The notes beneath the pieces are model-generated. The model had not been told where the DNA came from. It worked only from the letters and a program-made list of their open reading frames with translations, and searched no databases. DNA of 64,000 nt from Prostheceraeus crozeri (lineage: Eukaryota; Platyhelminthes; Polycladida; Euryleptidae): positions 592,501-656,500 of the forward strand of contig CAJQUW010008680.1 in assembly GCA_907163375.1 (NCBI GenBank), in the 5' to 3' direction. Positions 54,323 through 63,339 of the stretch are shown piece after piece (within the stretch, counting starts at the first letter, position 1; each line of letters begins with the position of its first letter). The translations under genes were made by a program, and so were the position numbers.

Positions 54323-55039
54323 ACGATAGTCTTTTCAAAAACATAAGATCAACTTTCATAGATGCAACACATTCTTTCATCACCCTTCGTCGGGAACGAC
54401 CCATGGACTCTTTTAAGGGCCTACCTTCTAATGCAGCTAAAGCGGTCCCAAGCCCGCCACATATCTTCGGATATGGAATGCAGAGGGGAAGAAAAATGAT
54501 GAAGGGAATGAAGGGAGGACATTCATGCGCCACACGCAGCACAACAGACTTCTCTCTTCGCTACTGAACAAGCTCTTGTCAGTGTCGTACAAAAGTTTTA
54601 CTGCAGCACAGGTTGATGTATAGTTAGAAAAGTTTGATCATGATGTTTTATGAAACACACATGTCATGAAATGCAAGTGTTAGTGTAGTCAAATAAATTA
54701 CCTCGACGCACGTTTGTGAAAATAAAGTTTGATCATTGACGTTGTATTCGTAAGTCTAGTCAGAAAGTGTATCATGGTTTGTAAAAGTTTTACTACAACA
54801 CAGGTTGATGTATAGTTAGAAAAGTTTGATCATCGAAGGTTTATTCGCAAGTCTAGTCAGAAAGTGTATCATGTTGTACAAAGTTTTTACTGCCACACAG
54901 GTTGATAAAGTGAAAAAAGGAATCTTCATCTAAATTAGAATCATTCTGATTGGTTGTTGAGGAATTCATTGTTAAATAACTATATAAGTGAAACGATTGC
55001 AGCACTTCTCATTCACGTTATACGATCGAACAGTCTAGT
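54323..55039. other. Spacer with three-copy direct repeat and TATA box
   Basis: AGTTTTACTGCAGCACAGGT-type units at about 54593, 54787 and (truncated) 54884, the first two continuing TGATGTATAGTTAGAAAAG. TGCGCCACACGCA at 54526-54538. TATATAAG at 54981-54988, 52 bp before the next ATG. The minus frame 54291-54542 has no conserved start and is not supported. Confidence 0.6.
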
Positions 55040-55294
55040 ATGACAAATTCTTCTGAAGCCTTGAATATTTTCTTCAAAATTTTCGAAGTTGTTGACGAGT
55101 GGGATGAAGACAAGTGTGAACAAGAGGAGGAGTCCCGCAAGAAAGTCGTCATTGAAAAAGTTGTGTGGACTGATGGTGAATTCACGCCAAAAACGACGCG
55201 TGTTAGAAAAGTGCCCGACGCACCAAAACGGCCAAGGTGTTATAAAGTGTACAGTGACTTAGAGGTTATTCCGCTTGACTTTTCCTCGCTGTAA
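55040..55294 (+). CDS. Conserved small Polinton protein (FEVVDEWDED family), Pol-2 copy
   Basis: 84 residues, homologue of Pol-1 6932-7207 but on the opposite strand, with conserved promoter sequence (TATATAAGTGAAACGATTGC at 54981) and an AATAAA 20 bp after the stop. Acidic then basic; no known domain. Confidence 0.75.
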   Translation: MTNSSEALNIFFKIFEVVDEWDEDKCEQEEESRKKVVIEKVVWTDGEFTPKTTRVRKVPDAPKRPRCYKVYSDLEVIPLDFSSL

Positions 55295-55717
55295 AGTATA
55301 TGTGATTCAATTATAAATAAACCTACATACTACATGTCTTTGTTTTGCAATGTATTTATCTTGAAATGGAAATAAATGGAGGAATTTAGATATGGGGTTA
55401 GTTAACACATTTGTTATCGGTCTACTTTTCTATCAAAAGGGATCATACCATTAGAGAAGATAGAAAATGATTTTGTATACCTGTGGTATAAGAGTGACAA
55501 GCAGAACTCATGACTCATTCTCAGATAACGTTGCTTCAATTGATTCACCTAAATCATGTTTCATATGTTGAATGATTTCTAGTAACTGTATTAAGTGTCT
55601 AGATGATAGGATATCTTATGCTAGCAATAGCTCCCAATCGATACTATGCTTACTCGATGATCCTTTCGAAGTCATGCAGTTTATATGAAGGAAAAACAAC
55701 ACTGTCATGATACACAT
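55295..55717. other. Spacer; first half is the inverse of Pol-1 6775-6931
   Basis: 55300-55445 read in reverse matches Pol-1 6780-6930 (ATGTCTTTGTTTTGCAATG, GATATGGGGTTA, CGGTCTACTTTTCTATCAAAAG), which defines the extent of an inversion between the elements. Nothing was recognised in 55450-55717. Confidence 0.6.
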
Positions 55718-56056
55718 TTATTGAAAAGAAATAAAAGCAATACGTTTTGTAATAAGACGGTACATGACGTCTACTAAGTCAAACTCTTCTTGATTGCGGG
55801 GCTGACTAGAAGGAGAGAAGAGGTCTAGCCAGCTCCGGAGAGTCTCAATACACCGCTCCATCATGACGTCCTTTGGAGACACACTCAGGAAGGCAGCCCT
55901 GATTGTATCACTACTGTCCTCTTCATCGTCGGAAATGATGATGATTTCCTCATCGAACTGCAGCGGCTCGACCTCACCATCGTAAATGGTTTTCACTTGC
56001 CTCTTGCGTGGGGCATTGGGCATGAGTAAGGCATAGGCGTTCGGTGGTGTATCCAT
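55718..56056 (-). CDS. Small acidic Polinton protein with SPSSQPRN motif, Pol-2 copy
   Basis: 112 residues from ATG 56056; TATATAAG on the minus strand at 56101-56094, 38 bp upstream. Layout as in Pol-1 7745-8140: basic patch (APRKRQVK), acidic stretch (IIISDDEEDSSD), then LFSPSSQPRNQEEF. The conserved position just left of polB in Pol-1 supports orthology. Function unknown. Confidence 0.65.
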   Translation of the reverse strand: MDTPPNAYALLMPNAPRKRQVKTIYDGEVEPLQFDEEIIIISDDEEDSSDTIRAAFLSVSPKDVMMERCIETLRSWLDLFSPSSQPRNQEEFDLVDVMYRLITKRIAFISFQ

Positions 56057-56172
56057 TTTAATGATATTATGAGGAAATGGTCATTGCACCGCACTTATAT
56101 AGATTCTCTCTCCCTGCTTCGCGCTCTCTCATTGGACGACAGCCATTTATCAATCACACTGCATCATTCTCA

Positions 56173-56180
56173 TATATAAA
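56173..56180 (+). promoter_or_regulatory. TATA box TATATAAA, divergent promoter
   Basis: 32 bp before ATG 56212. With the minus-strand box at 56094-56101 it forms a divergent promoter pair about 70 bp apart. Confidence 0.65.
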
Positions 56181-56211
56181 GAAGAGTGTCTTGCATTTCA
56201 CTATCATAGTC

Positions 56212-56397
56212 ATGTCCGACACAGAGGAAACATTCACACCTCTTGCTAGCTCAACTCCTACGAAGAAGGAAGTTGAGAGAAAGTTTCAACAAAAAGAGGA
56301 AGAGGAAGAGAGACAAATGATTGAAGGCTGCAAGCAGCTCACTCTACAAACGGTTGAGAGTGAGCCTTTCATAAACGAGGCTGACTTTCAGGAGTGA
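56212..56397 (+). CDS. Small acidic protein at the position of polB
   Basis: 61 residues from ATG 56212 (the upstream frame to 56077 is before the TATA box). MSDTEETFTPLASSTPTKKE, then a charged helical KFQQKEEEEERQMI. It occupies the plus-strand slot where Pol-1 has DNA polymerase, but is not homologous to the polymerase start. Histone-like hairpin 35 bp behind the stop. Confidence 0.55.
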   Translation: MSDTEETFTPLASSTPTKKEVERKFQQKEEEEERQMIEGCKQLTLQTVESEPFINEADFQE

Positions 56398-56431
56398 AAA
56401 GCCCTTTGATGAGACAGAGAATGCCCCAAAC

Positions 56432-56461
56432 GGTCTTTATGAGACCACGGCCTTAACGGCC
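56432..56461 (+). terminator. Histone-like 3' hairpins and purine-rich element
   Basis: GGTCTTTATGAGACC (56432-56446), then GGCC-TTAAC-GGCC (56449-56461), followed by ACC and CAAGAAAGAAAAG (56469-56481), which equals the purine-rich histone downstream element pattern. TGCGCCACACGCA follows at 56490-56502. Confidence 0.55.
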
Positions 56462-56505
56462 ACCTAATCAAGAAAGAAAAGACATTGACTGCGCCACACG
56501 CAACA

Positions 56506-58140
56506 TTAGTGATTTGATGTTATCTGACGAAAATGAAGTGTTAAGACAGTACGACCACCAATGAATTGAATAGGATTACCACTATCATCATAGATACCAA
56601 ATTTGCAATGGGATAATCGTGATACATTGACTGGAATGTATACCTTGTTCAGGAACTCCCTGTGCATGGTCACACCAAAGTCGCCACTGTCAATAGGAAT
56701 ATATCTTAAAAGGGGAACCATTTGACCACCAACTTGTGTTGAATGGATAAAGTTAGTGTAAATGTAAAAGTGATTGATATTCATATCGAGCAAGGATGTT
56801 GAGCCACAATACTTCTCGTCGTAGAATATGTCACGTTTGAATCCTAAAATCTTTGTCAACTCTTTTGAAATGTGAATGACCGTTTTACCATGTACACTGA
56901 TACAGAATGTATTTTCTTTAGGATCATAGTCAAAATGATATGAGTGTAGATTTGATACACCCTTGTTCAAGTATGTACAAACATCATAACCATTGCTATA
57001 ATGCTTTGGAGGTATCGGTAACTTTTCATTTGGCTTCCATGTAAGACTGGGACGTAAAACAGGGTCTGTACGTTTGAAATAAAGGACCATTCGACAATCG
57101 GATTGCTGTTCAGATGTTATTTTCACATTCCCCCATTCATGGTATGACCATAAGACGTCTGTTTTTAAAGAGAGCAAATCGCGAAATTTAGAATTGATGT
57201 GAACAAATCCAATGTGTGAACGCTCATAATCATTTCGGAAATCAATCCTTGCTTTATTGTGTACTCGAGTGATGGACATAGATAATCCATTTATTTCATT
57301 TACCTGTTTGATCAAGTCATCAACAGTACCAGATTTAAAAAGCACAAAGCGCTCATGCATGCGATCAAGGGGAAGAAGGGTAATATTAAATTTTTTCCTG
57401 TGCCAATTTGGATATTTCTTAATCTGCTTTGATACTTTCATGGACACTTGAGCTCTCAAAGGGAAGGCACCGCCTCCTTTTACTTCTGCAAATTTTGTGA
57501 TAGGTAGAAAGAAACGTGATTTAAGATTCAATATCTTTTGCAGAGGTCCACTCACATAAAATCCATGGGAAATAGTAGTCGGTCTCATGTAGAGGGTAAC
57601 TTTATGTAGATTTGGATCCATTTGCCAGAACCATAGATCCTTTGCCAAATCATTCATAACATTCAATAGGCGTTGAATTTTCATATAATAGTATGATTGC
57701 TCTAAACGATGACGGAATGATGGGTTTGTAGGTTGTTTCCATTTCAGGGGTGAAGCATTTTTAGCAATGGGTATGTCTGTATCTGCAGTGATAATTAAAG
57801 TAGGGCCATTTACAATCTCATCAACAGCTCGCTTTCCCCGACGGGTGTTTACTGTAGGAATAGAATTCCACTCTGCTGCATGTTCATTCAAGTTGTAGGT
57901 ATGTACTTTATCATTTCGCTCTAGTTTTGGAAAGTACAAGTCTTGATTCGTTGCAGTGCCTAATGTAATCTCTTCATTTGCAATGGTTCTTATATTATTC
58001 ACATAGCTCAAATCTTGCAGGGCCACTTCCCAATCACCATTTAAGTCAATCGGCTGTGTTAAATCAGTCTCAAACTCGGCAGCTGTATTTTCATATCGCT
58101 CAGGTTGAGCATTACTGGGAAACACTGCTGTAAACTCCAT
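56506..58140 (-). CDS. WEV-motif Polinton protein, intact 544 residues
   Basis: A large beta-rich protein with FPSNAQPERYENTAAEF and LNGDWEVALQDLSY near the N-terminus (Trp37) and SITLHFR-like TVLTLHFR at the C-terminus. Pol-1 has two relatives. The family is encoded by many Polinton-like elements of invertebrates. Size, beta content and location beside capsid genes suggest a virion surface or minor capsid (penton-like) protein, which is inference. No signal peptide, no membrane segment. Confidence 0.65.
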   Translation of the reverse strand: MEFTAVFPSNAQPERYENTAAEFETDLTQPIDLNGDWEVALQDLSYVNNIRTIANEEITLGTATNQDLYFPKLERNDKVHTYNLNEHAAEWNSIPTVNTRRGKRAVDEIVNGPTLIITADTDIPIAKNASPLKWKQPTNPSFRHRLEQSYYYMKIQRLLNVMNDLAKDLWFWQMDPNLHKVTLYMRPTTISHGFYVSGPLQKILNLKSRFFLPITKFAEVKGGGAFPLRAQVSMKVSKQIKKYPNWHRKKFNITLLPLDRMHERFVLFKSGTVDDLIKQVNEINGLSMSITRVHNKARIDFRNDYERSHIGFVHINSKFRDLLSLKTDVLWSYHEWGNVKITSEQQSDCRMVLYFKRTDPVLRPSLTWKPNEKLPIPPKHYSNGYDVCTYLNKGVSNLHSYHFDYDPKENTFCISVHGKTVIHISKELTKILGFKRDIFYDEKYCGSTSLLDMNINHFYIYTNFIHSTQVGGQMVPLLRYIPIDSGDFGVTMHREFLNKVYIPVNVSRLSHCKFGIYDDSGNPIQFIGGRTVLTLHFRQITSNH

Positions 58141-58170
58141 GTTAAAGTATCAACATAAAGCGTCGTTTGC

Positions 58171-58737
58171 TTAGGCGTTATGTCGCATGACATAACGAAC
58201 TGCTGCTTTCAATCTATTCACAGTAGGCACTTTCTGTCGTCCTAGGAATTTGGTTAAGAGTGATTGCCCTTTCACATAATGCACTCCCCTAAGTATGCTT
58301 GTACCGCCTTCTTTCATATTGCGATAGTTGATACAACCAAATATGACTTGATATCTTGGTCTTCTACGTTTAAAATCTGCAAGGGTATGAAATATTTCAC
58401 GTTTTATTGATGAGCTCACACGACAGCTATTTTTTAATTCCATTGCAATGCGACGTACAGGATTGATCAAATCGATGCCACCTACAGGCGATCGCTTAAA
58501 GCCATAATCTGTTAACACCATTTCCCACGCATGACCCATTCGCTGACGTAAAATCTGAAGTTTGTAAGCATGATTTTGCCAAGGATCGGCTATGCCGGAA
58601 AGAATTACATCTTCAATAGGTCTTGTTGCATGAATAGGTGATTTGATGAGACGAACTGCATCATCTAATCCTCGTCCCGCTAATGTCACTATTGCAAATG
58701 ATAATATGATGATCAATCTTAACATGACTTCGTCCAT
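58171..58737 (-). CDS. PD-(D/E)XK nuclease-like protein with N-terminal hydrophobic segment
   Basis: 188 residues from ATG 58737. Catalytic pattern GGID (Asp89), ten residues, then MELKNS (Glu100, Lys102), with upstream Trp71 and Glu72 in AWEMVL and downstream FKRRRPRYQVIFGCIN, the layout of restriction-endonuclease-like domains known in Polintons and adintoviruses. Residues 6-20 (LRLIIILSFAIVTLA) look like a signal peptide or membrane anchor, which is odd for a nuclease. Absent from Pol-1, where the WEV and PC4-like genes are adjacent. Confidence 0.65.
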   Translation of the reverse strand: MDEVMLRLIIILSFAIVTLAGRGLDDAVRLIKSPIHATRPIEDVILSGIADPWQNHAYKLQILRQRMGHAWEMVLTDYGFKRSPVGGIDLINPVRRIAMELKNSCRVSSSIKREIFHTLADFKRRRPRYQVIFGCINYRNMKEGGTSILRGVHYVKGQSLLTKFLGRQKVPTVNRLKAAVRYVMRHNA

Positions 58738-58802
58738 TTCTTATGAATGTTTTGCTTAAACGAGAAGACTAAGCAAACGTTTTGATGTGTCTAAAACTAA
58801 CC

Positions 58803-59135
58803 ATGATTGCCAAGCTCTCTTCTCAGTGTCATGTTACATGGAAGGCTCGACGCATTACCTTTTACGATACTCATCGACACGTTAAAATAAGTTTATCACC
58901 TTTTCAAATGGATAACCTCCACGATGCTTTACATATCATGCATCATCCAATGTACTATATCCCTCTAGGTGGACGTCTATTCATTATTCGACGAGATTTC
59001 ATTGCTCTTCATGATCAATATGGTGTTATACATTTTACATCCTCAAGTTGGAACAAGTATAGAGAACGTATACATCCTCGCATCATGACTTACCTTAAAC
59101 AAACCAACACTCATAAGCATGAATGTGACAAGTGA
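58803..59135 (+). CDS. PC4-like small protein candidate, Pol-2
   Basis: 110 residues from ATG 58803. Same position and strand as Pol-1 19386-19742: RITFYDTHRHVKISLSPFQM, LHDALHIMHHP, then LFIIRRDFIALHDQYGVIHF and a helical HPRIMTYL. Two strand-helix halves suggest a PC4-type single-stranded DNA-binding fold. Its downstream neighbour is directly the protease; no TBP gene follows. Confidence 0.45.
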   Translation: MIAKLSSQCHVTWKARRITFYDTHRHVKISLSPFQMDNLHDALHIMHHPMYYIPLGGRLFIIRRDFIALHDQYGVIHFTSSSWNKYRERIHPRIMTYLKQTNTHKHECDK

Positions 59136-59252
59136 ACAATGTCTTCTTATCTCTACCTATTCATGTTTGATGACTAAATACAACCTATTCAATCACATCA
59201 TCTACTTTTCCATTGAAGTATAATAAAGAAAACAAATTTTAATCGTACATAT

Positions 59253-59714
59253 TTATTGAAGGCTTTTATAAAAGTTACGAATGCGCTTTTCATTGACAAG
59301 GGTATCATGTGAAAAATGTTTACAAATGTCATGTAAAGAGTCATAATGTAGTCGTTGCATTACAAAGTAGAGGGCATAGGCTCCACATGTTGAAGACAAG
59401 GGATGTTGATAGGCCAAAGCATTGCGAATCCATTTTCGTGAATGACGGTTCATGAAACGTGTGACATAATCACAATTTGGTAAGGCCAATGAATCAAAGA
59501 TTTCACCGCAATAGTTTTTATCAATAAACAAAACTTTCCAGTGTTTGCCGGGTAAGTGTGCTGTATCAGTATTCATGATAATGAATGAGGGTGGTTTTGG
59601 TAAAACTGTGGGCATATTATTAATGGAAAACACACCTCGAAATGCTGCAACAGTGCGTTCATCACCATGTTCTTGAACGACTCTCTCTAGCTCTGCATCA
59701 GATAACCAACTCAT
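59253..59714 (-). CDS. Adenovirus-type cysteine protease, Pol-2
   Basis: 153 residues. His58 (GKHWKVLF), Glu71 (GEIFDSLA), Gln103 and Cys110 (YQHPLSSTCGAYALYF) match the Pol-1 enzyme residue for residue. Its ATG shares one base with the capsid stop (TAATG), so the two are translated from one locus. Likely cuts capsid and core precursors. Confidence 0.87.
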   Translation of the reverse strand: MSWLSDAELERVVQEHGDERTVAAFRGVFSINNMPTVLPKPPSFIIMNTDTAHLPGKHWKVLFIDKNYCGEIFDSLALPNCDYVTRFMNRHSRKWIRNALAYQHPLSSTCGAYALYFVMQRLHYDSLHDICKHFSHDTLVNEKRIRNFYKSLQ

Positions 59715-60994
59715 TAACTTGTATAAGAAGCGGAAACGTCACGTAGTCTGTTAATTCGAATGGTGGAATCGAACACAGCATAGATGAGTACATTGACTGT
59801 TTTCGTCAAATCTTTTTCAAAGAAGAATTCTAGTTTAAGACCCTTCGTGGCAGTGCCCGGACGATAAGAAGCACCTGCTTCATTGTTTGCTGTCAAATCA
59901 AATGCATAAAGTGTATAACCTTTAGCAAATTCATCATAGGTCAAACCATTGGTGTCATCAGTATTCCAGTATTTAAAGGTCTCCATAGTATTTTGATATG
60001 AGCGAGAATAATGTCCATTAGCAAAGTCTGGGCAAAAAGGAGTACCAGGAATGCAATCAGTATCGCGATACAATCCGATTTGATTTAAACCAAAGTGTTC
60101 AAAGTTGAGGGGATTCTTCGATATATTACCATTGTATGCATCATTTGCAATCAATCCCACAATGATCATTTTTGGTGATTGTATAGGAAACAAACTATCT
60201 TTAACAAAGCTCTTTTGCGCACGAGGAATGGTGAAACTATGGATCTCAGTATGATTTACATCATAAAGAGCATCATACTTCTTCAAACCCATCTCGTGAC
60301 CATTAATCACCGAAGGATTCACTGTCATTCGTCGCACATAAAGTCTAACACTTTCAAACACAATCTTAAACTCAGTCTTTGCTCCATAAGAATTCAATAC
60401 AAATTTAGGATCGTTCGGTAAGAGATGAACTCGCATGTCTACTTTTGACATTAAGAAACGTGATTGACGGAAAAAGTCCAAGTATAGGGGACCATATAAT
60501 TCACACACCCTACTTTCTGCAGTCCACTTTTCACGAGTGACAAATCCCTTGTTTTTGTCACTATCAAATTTACCAGCTTCATCTTTACACCAACCCATAA
60601 CAGCCATGTGACTCTTTTGTGCTTGTGGCTGGAACTGCATGACTGTTGAAAAATAACCGAGATAGGGATAACTGTGTTGACCACCTTCAACCCGAGTTTC
60701 ACCAATGGTCAATGATACATCCTTGAAGAGCGTTGCTATTGCCAAGTTATTCACGGCTACTTTGTCCTTATCATCAAGGTTGGTACCGTCCTTATTTACT
60801 ATCTTAAACTTAACATGTAGATTGATGTCATTTACATCGATGTACTCAGCATCATTTCCTGGTATTAAAAATTCAATGACACTACCAGAATCAATACTTG
60901 TCTGTGGATAACGAATGGATACATAATTTCTAATGATATCCGTCTGTATAGGTGTTCTATCAAATAAGCAAAGGGATGTGGTTTTACATTCCAT
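59714..60994 (-). CDS. Hexon-like major capsid protein, Pol-2, intact
   Basis: 426 residues, MECKTTSLCLFDRTPIQTD at the start. Conserved blocks: IEFLIPGNDAEYIDV, NNLAIATLFKDVSLTIGE, RVEGGQHSYPYLGYF, KSHMAVMGW, FWNTDDTNGLTYDEF-type and LTANNEAGASYRP. It belongs to the Polinton family predicted to fold as a double jelly-roll capsid (F54H12.2-like). The smaller size compared with adenovirus hexon is normal for the group. The exact fold cannot be shown from sequence alone. Confidence 0.7.
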   Translation of the reverse strand: MECKTTSLCLFDRTPIQTDIIRNYVSIRYPQTSIDSGSVIEFLIPGNDAEYIDVNDINLHVKFKIVNKDGTNLDDKDKVAVNNLAIATLFKDVSLTIGETRVEGGQHSYPYLGYFSTVMQFQPQAQKSHMAVMGWCKDEAGKFDSDKNKGFVTREKWTAESRVCELYGPLYLDFFRQSRFLMSKVDMRVHLLPNDPKFVLNSYGAKTEFKIVFESVRLYVRRMTVNPSVINGHEMGLKKYDALYDVNHTEIHSFTIPRAQKSFVKDSLFPIQSPKMIIVGLIANDAYNGNISKNPLNFEHFGLNQIGLYRDTDCIPGTPFCPDFANGHYSRSYQNTMETFKYWNTDDTNGLTYDEFAKGYTLYAFDLTANNEAGASYRPGTATKGLKLEFFFEKDLTKTVNVLIYAVFDSTIRINRLRDVSASYTS

Positions 60995-60996
60995 AT

Positions 60997-61385
60997 TTAA
61001 AACAGTCCACGTCGTCTGCGTTTGCTAGGAGGTATACGAGATGCTCTTCGCTTACGTTTGCCTGAAGTAGAGAGTGGATTGATATGACTGATGACAGACC
61101 TGATACCAGCCTTACCGACATTCTTCAAACGCTGTATTCCATGACGCTTTAGCGATTCACGAATCGGCAATCTTCCTGAAAGCGCATCACTTGCTACATC
61201 TGCTGCTAATCCTACAGCTTCCTTTAAAGCTGATTTTCCCACATTTGCGATAGTGGGGAGCATCATACCTTTGACAGCACCCAATAGACTACCCCCTTTT
61301 TGACGTCTCGATCCAGCATAAACGGGAAAGCCAGCTCCATGACTAGCATAGGAGGGGCAGAATAAAACGTAGCAGTTTGATCCAT
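60997..61385 (-). pseudogene. Small basic core-like protein, Pol-2, one frameshift
   Basis: ATG 61385 opens MDQTATFYSAPP, matching Pol-1 MNPTASFYSRPS. A 1-nt change near 61350 shifts the frame; the rest reads YASHGAG..RRQKGGSLLGAVKGMMLP, a glycine and alanine-rich amphipathic region, and ends KRKRRASRIPPSKRRRRG. It is the only Pol-2 gene in the window with a clear break. Confidence 0.65.
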
Positions 61386-61426
61386 AGGTATTTATTTATT
61401 TATATTTACACAATTCATTACTTTGC

Positions 61427-62494
61427 TTAGGAACGTTGACTAACACGATAAAGGTCAGAATGACGAATCCAACTGTTCATTGAATTTGGATAGCCAGCCC
61501 ATTTCACCAGGCTCCACTTTTCCCCTTGTCGCATTTGGTGACGAAGTATCTTTTCAACCATGTAGTCATCATCTTCTTTGGTGATGGGTGTTATCTCATG
61601 ACGATAAAAACTCCCTTCAATCTCTTCACCATGATAATCGCGAAGCTTGTAGGTAGTGGGCTTGAATTTCTTGTTAACCTCAGAGACAGTAAATATTTCT
61701 TCCGTCCAATTGGGAAGATATCCTTTCGCAAACACGCTTTTCACCTTGGAAATGCGAACTTTGTCACCAACCTGAATGTCACGTTTACCTTGTGATGGTT
61801 GCTTGCGTTTAGCATTGATTTCACGGATTGTATCCACCATGTCTGGAGTTATGTCAGCAGGTTTGTGACCAATCATACGATGGACAGAATGATTGTAAGC
61901 GTGTACAGTATCTTGTAATACATCTGTCCACTTTTGTGTTACTTTTGCAGTGAAATAGCGCCATAGGCGAGTTTTCAGTGTACGGTTAAAGCGCTCGACC
62001 ACTGCAGCCTTGTATGCACTTTTCACACTAAACAGCTCAATGTTGTGTTTGCGAAATAAAGCACGCACATGTCTGTTTTCAAACTCTTTCCCTTGATCAG
62101 TCTGAATACGTGTGGGAATGCGTCCTTCACTGAAAATATTTTGGAAAGCCTCGGCCACTTCTTCACCACGCTTTGTCTTGAGTGGTTGAACCCAAGCATA
62201 ACGAGAAAATAAGTCAATGACAGTTAGGAGAAAGCGATAGCCTTTATTCTTTTTAGCTAATAAAGAAACATCAGCCAAATCTGCTTGCCATTGTTCATCA
62301 ATATCATGAACGATATAAGAACGGGTAGGATAACGTTTTCGAGCTTGTGTGTGCAATGTATATGCAGGTTGAGCTTTTAACCATCTCTTCACTTGTTTCT
62401 GTGAATAACCACTTGCTTGTGACAACTTTTTCACTGAAGCATAACCTGCATAATGCTTTGGGTTATAGTAAATTGATTTCAGATGTTCATCCAT
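61427..62494 (-). CDS. Polinton integrase with chromodomain, Pol-2, intact
   Basis: 355 residues. Helix-turn-helix-like start (ASVKKLSQASGYSQKQVKRWL), DDE core with Asp72 (WQADLADV), Asp133 (IQTDQGKEFEN) and Glu167 (AVVERFNRTLK), SH3-like VGDKVRISKVKSVF, and a C-terminal chromodomain (DYMVEKILRHQMRQGEKWSLVKWAGYPNSMNSWI), which can direct insertion to modified chromatin. Full length for the family. Directly after the small Cys-rich gene. Confidence 0.92.
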   Translation of the reverse strand: MDEHLKSIYYNPKHYAGYASVKKLSQASGYSQKQVKRWLKAQPAYTLHTQARKRYPTRSYIVHDIDEQWQADLADVSLLAKKNKGYRFLLTVIDLFSRYAWVQPLKTKRGEEVAEAFQNIFSEGRIPTRIQTDQGKEFENRHVRALFRKHNIELFSVKSAYKAAVVERFNRTLKTRLWRYFTAKVTQKWTDVLQDTVHAYNHSVHRMIGHKPADITPDMVDTIREINAKRKQPSQGKRDIQVGDKVRISKVKSVFAKGYLPNWTEEIFTVSEVNKKFKPTTYKLRDYHGEEIEGSFYRHEITPITKEDDDYMVEKILRHQMRQGEKWSLVKWAGYPNSMNSWIRHSDLYRVSQRS

Positions 62495-62500
62495 CGTCTA

Positions 62501-62695
62501 TTAAGAGGGATCGTTTATTTGCCTCAAAGTATCAGTCTTTTTCTCCGCTAGGGTTTGCGTTTGTGTTTGAGTCCTGCTTTTGCTACTTTTTTGAGCCGTC
62601 TTGTATGAATCACTTTTACAACATGTACTTAAGCAGTTCAATGACACATGAATGTTTGGCAACTCTGAACATGGGATGCAACATAGCTTCTTCAT
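62501..62695 (-). CDS. Small cysteine-rich Polinton protein, Pol-2
   Basis: 64 residues: MKKLCCIPCSELPNIHVSLN, CLSTCCKSDS, then a Gln/Thr and Lys-rich tail. Shorter than the Pol-1 copy, but with the same start and first two cysteine clusters. Its start overlaps the stop of the upstream gene. Confidence 0.6.
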   Translation of the reverse strand: MKKLCCIPCSELPNIHVSLNCLSTCCKSDSYKTAQKSSKSRTQTQTQTLAEKKTDTLRQINDPS

Positions 62696-63339
62696 TAAAA
62701 GTCTGTGATAAAATCAAATGATGGATAACGTGTTGAAGGTTTTGGTATACGCTTCGGCAACTTCTCGGGTGTTTTCAAAGTTTGCTTGATTCTCTTTTTA
62801 GGTCTCTCTACACTTTGCAACTTTCTCTTCCTAGGTGTAGAATCATTTTCCATTTCCTGTAAGGTATCACGACCAAGAATTGCTTTTGGGACATTGAATT
62901 TCTTCATACTTTTTAAAAAGAACTCCCATCCTGTAGGTGTAAAGTGACGACGACGATCACGAACAGCATGATTAATTAAATCTTCCACTCTTGAGTCCCT
63001 AATGACTGCACCATCATCACCTACCACTTCACCTCGTTGTGTGATTTTCAAGTTGGGTTCGAGACTTCGATATAAGCTCAGTGCGCGATTGCGATAGGGT
63101 TTGGGTGAACCAAGCGAAAGATCATTGCGTATTTTTTCTTTCAATTGTTTCATTTCTTCTAAGGTAGAACTCTGCTTTATCAAACGATCATATGGATTTT
63201 TACTTTGTACAGCTTCTTGTTCATATTGCTGATTAAGTTGTGACATTTGATTTGCCCAAGGTTGATGAACACTCTGCATTGTAGTCAGATGTATATATTC
63301 TTCTTGTGGAATAGCAATCATGCGTTGAAAACCACTCAT
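62695..63339 (-). CDS. Conserved Polinton protein downstream of ATPase, Pol-2
   Basis: 214 residues. Helical N-terminal half (MIAIPQEEYIHLTTMQSVHQ, LEEMKQLKEKIRNDLSLG), then NRALSLYRSLEPNLKITQ and a region typical of Polintons (TPTGWEFFLKSMKKFNVPKAIL), then a basic, proline-rich tail (KRKLQSVERPKKRIKQ). Pol-1 carries the same gene in three broken parts. ATGA overlap with the ATPase. Function unknown; virion core role is possible. Confidence 0.75.
   Translation of the reverse strand: MSGFQRMIAIPQEEYIHLTTMQSVHQPWANQMSQLNQQYEQEAVQSKNPYDRLIKQSSTLEEMKQLKEKIRNDLSLGSPKPYRNRALSLYRSLEPNLKITQRGEVVGDDGAVIRDSRVEDLINHAVRDRRRHFTPTGWEFFLKSMKKFNVPKAILGRDTLQEMENDSTPRKRKLQSVERPKKRIKQTLKTPEKLPKRIPKPSTRYPSFDFITDF

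Noticed and set aside
54291..54542. Minus-strand frame of 83 codons
   Set aside because: Needs a non-ATG start and shares only a few codons with Pol-1 6535-6753 through the TGCGCCACACGCA block.
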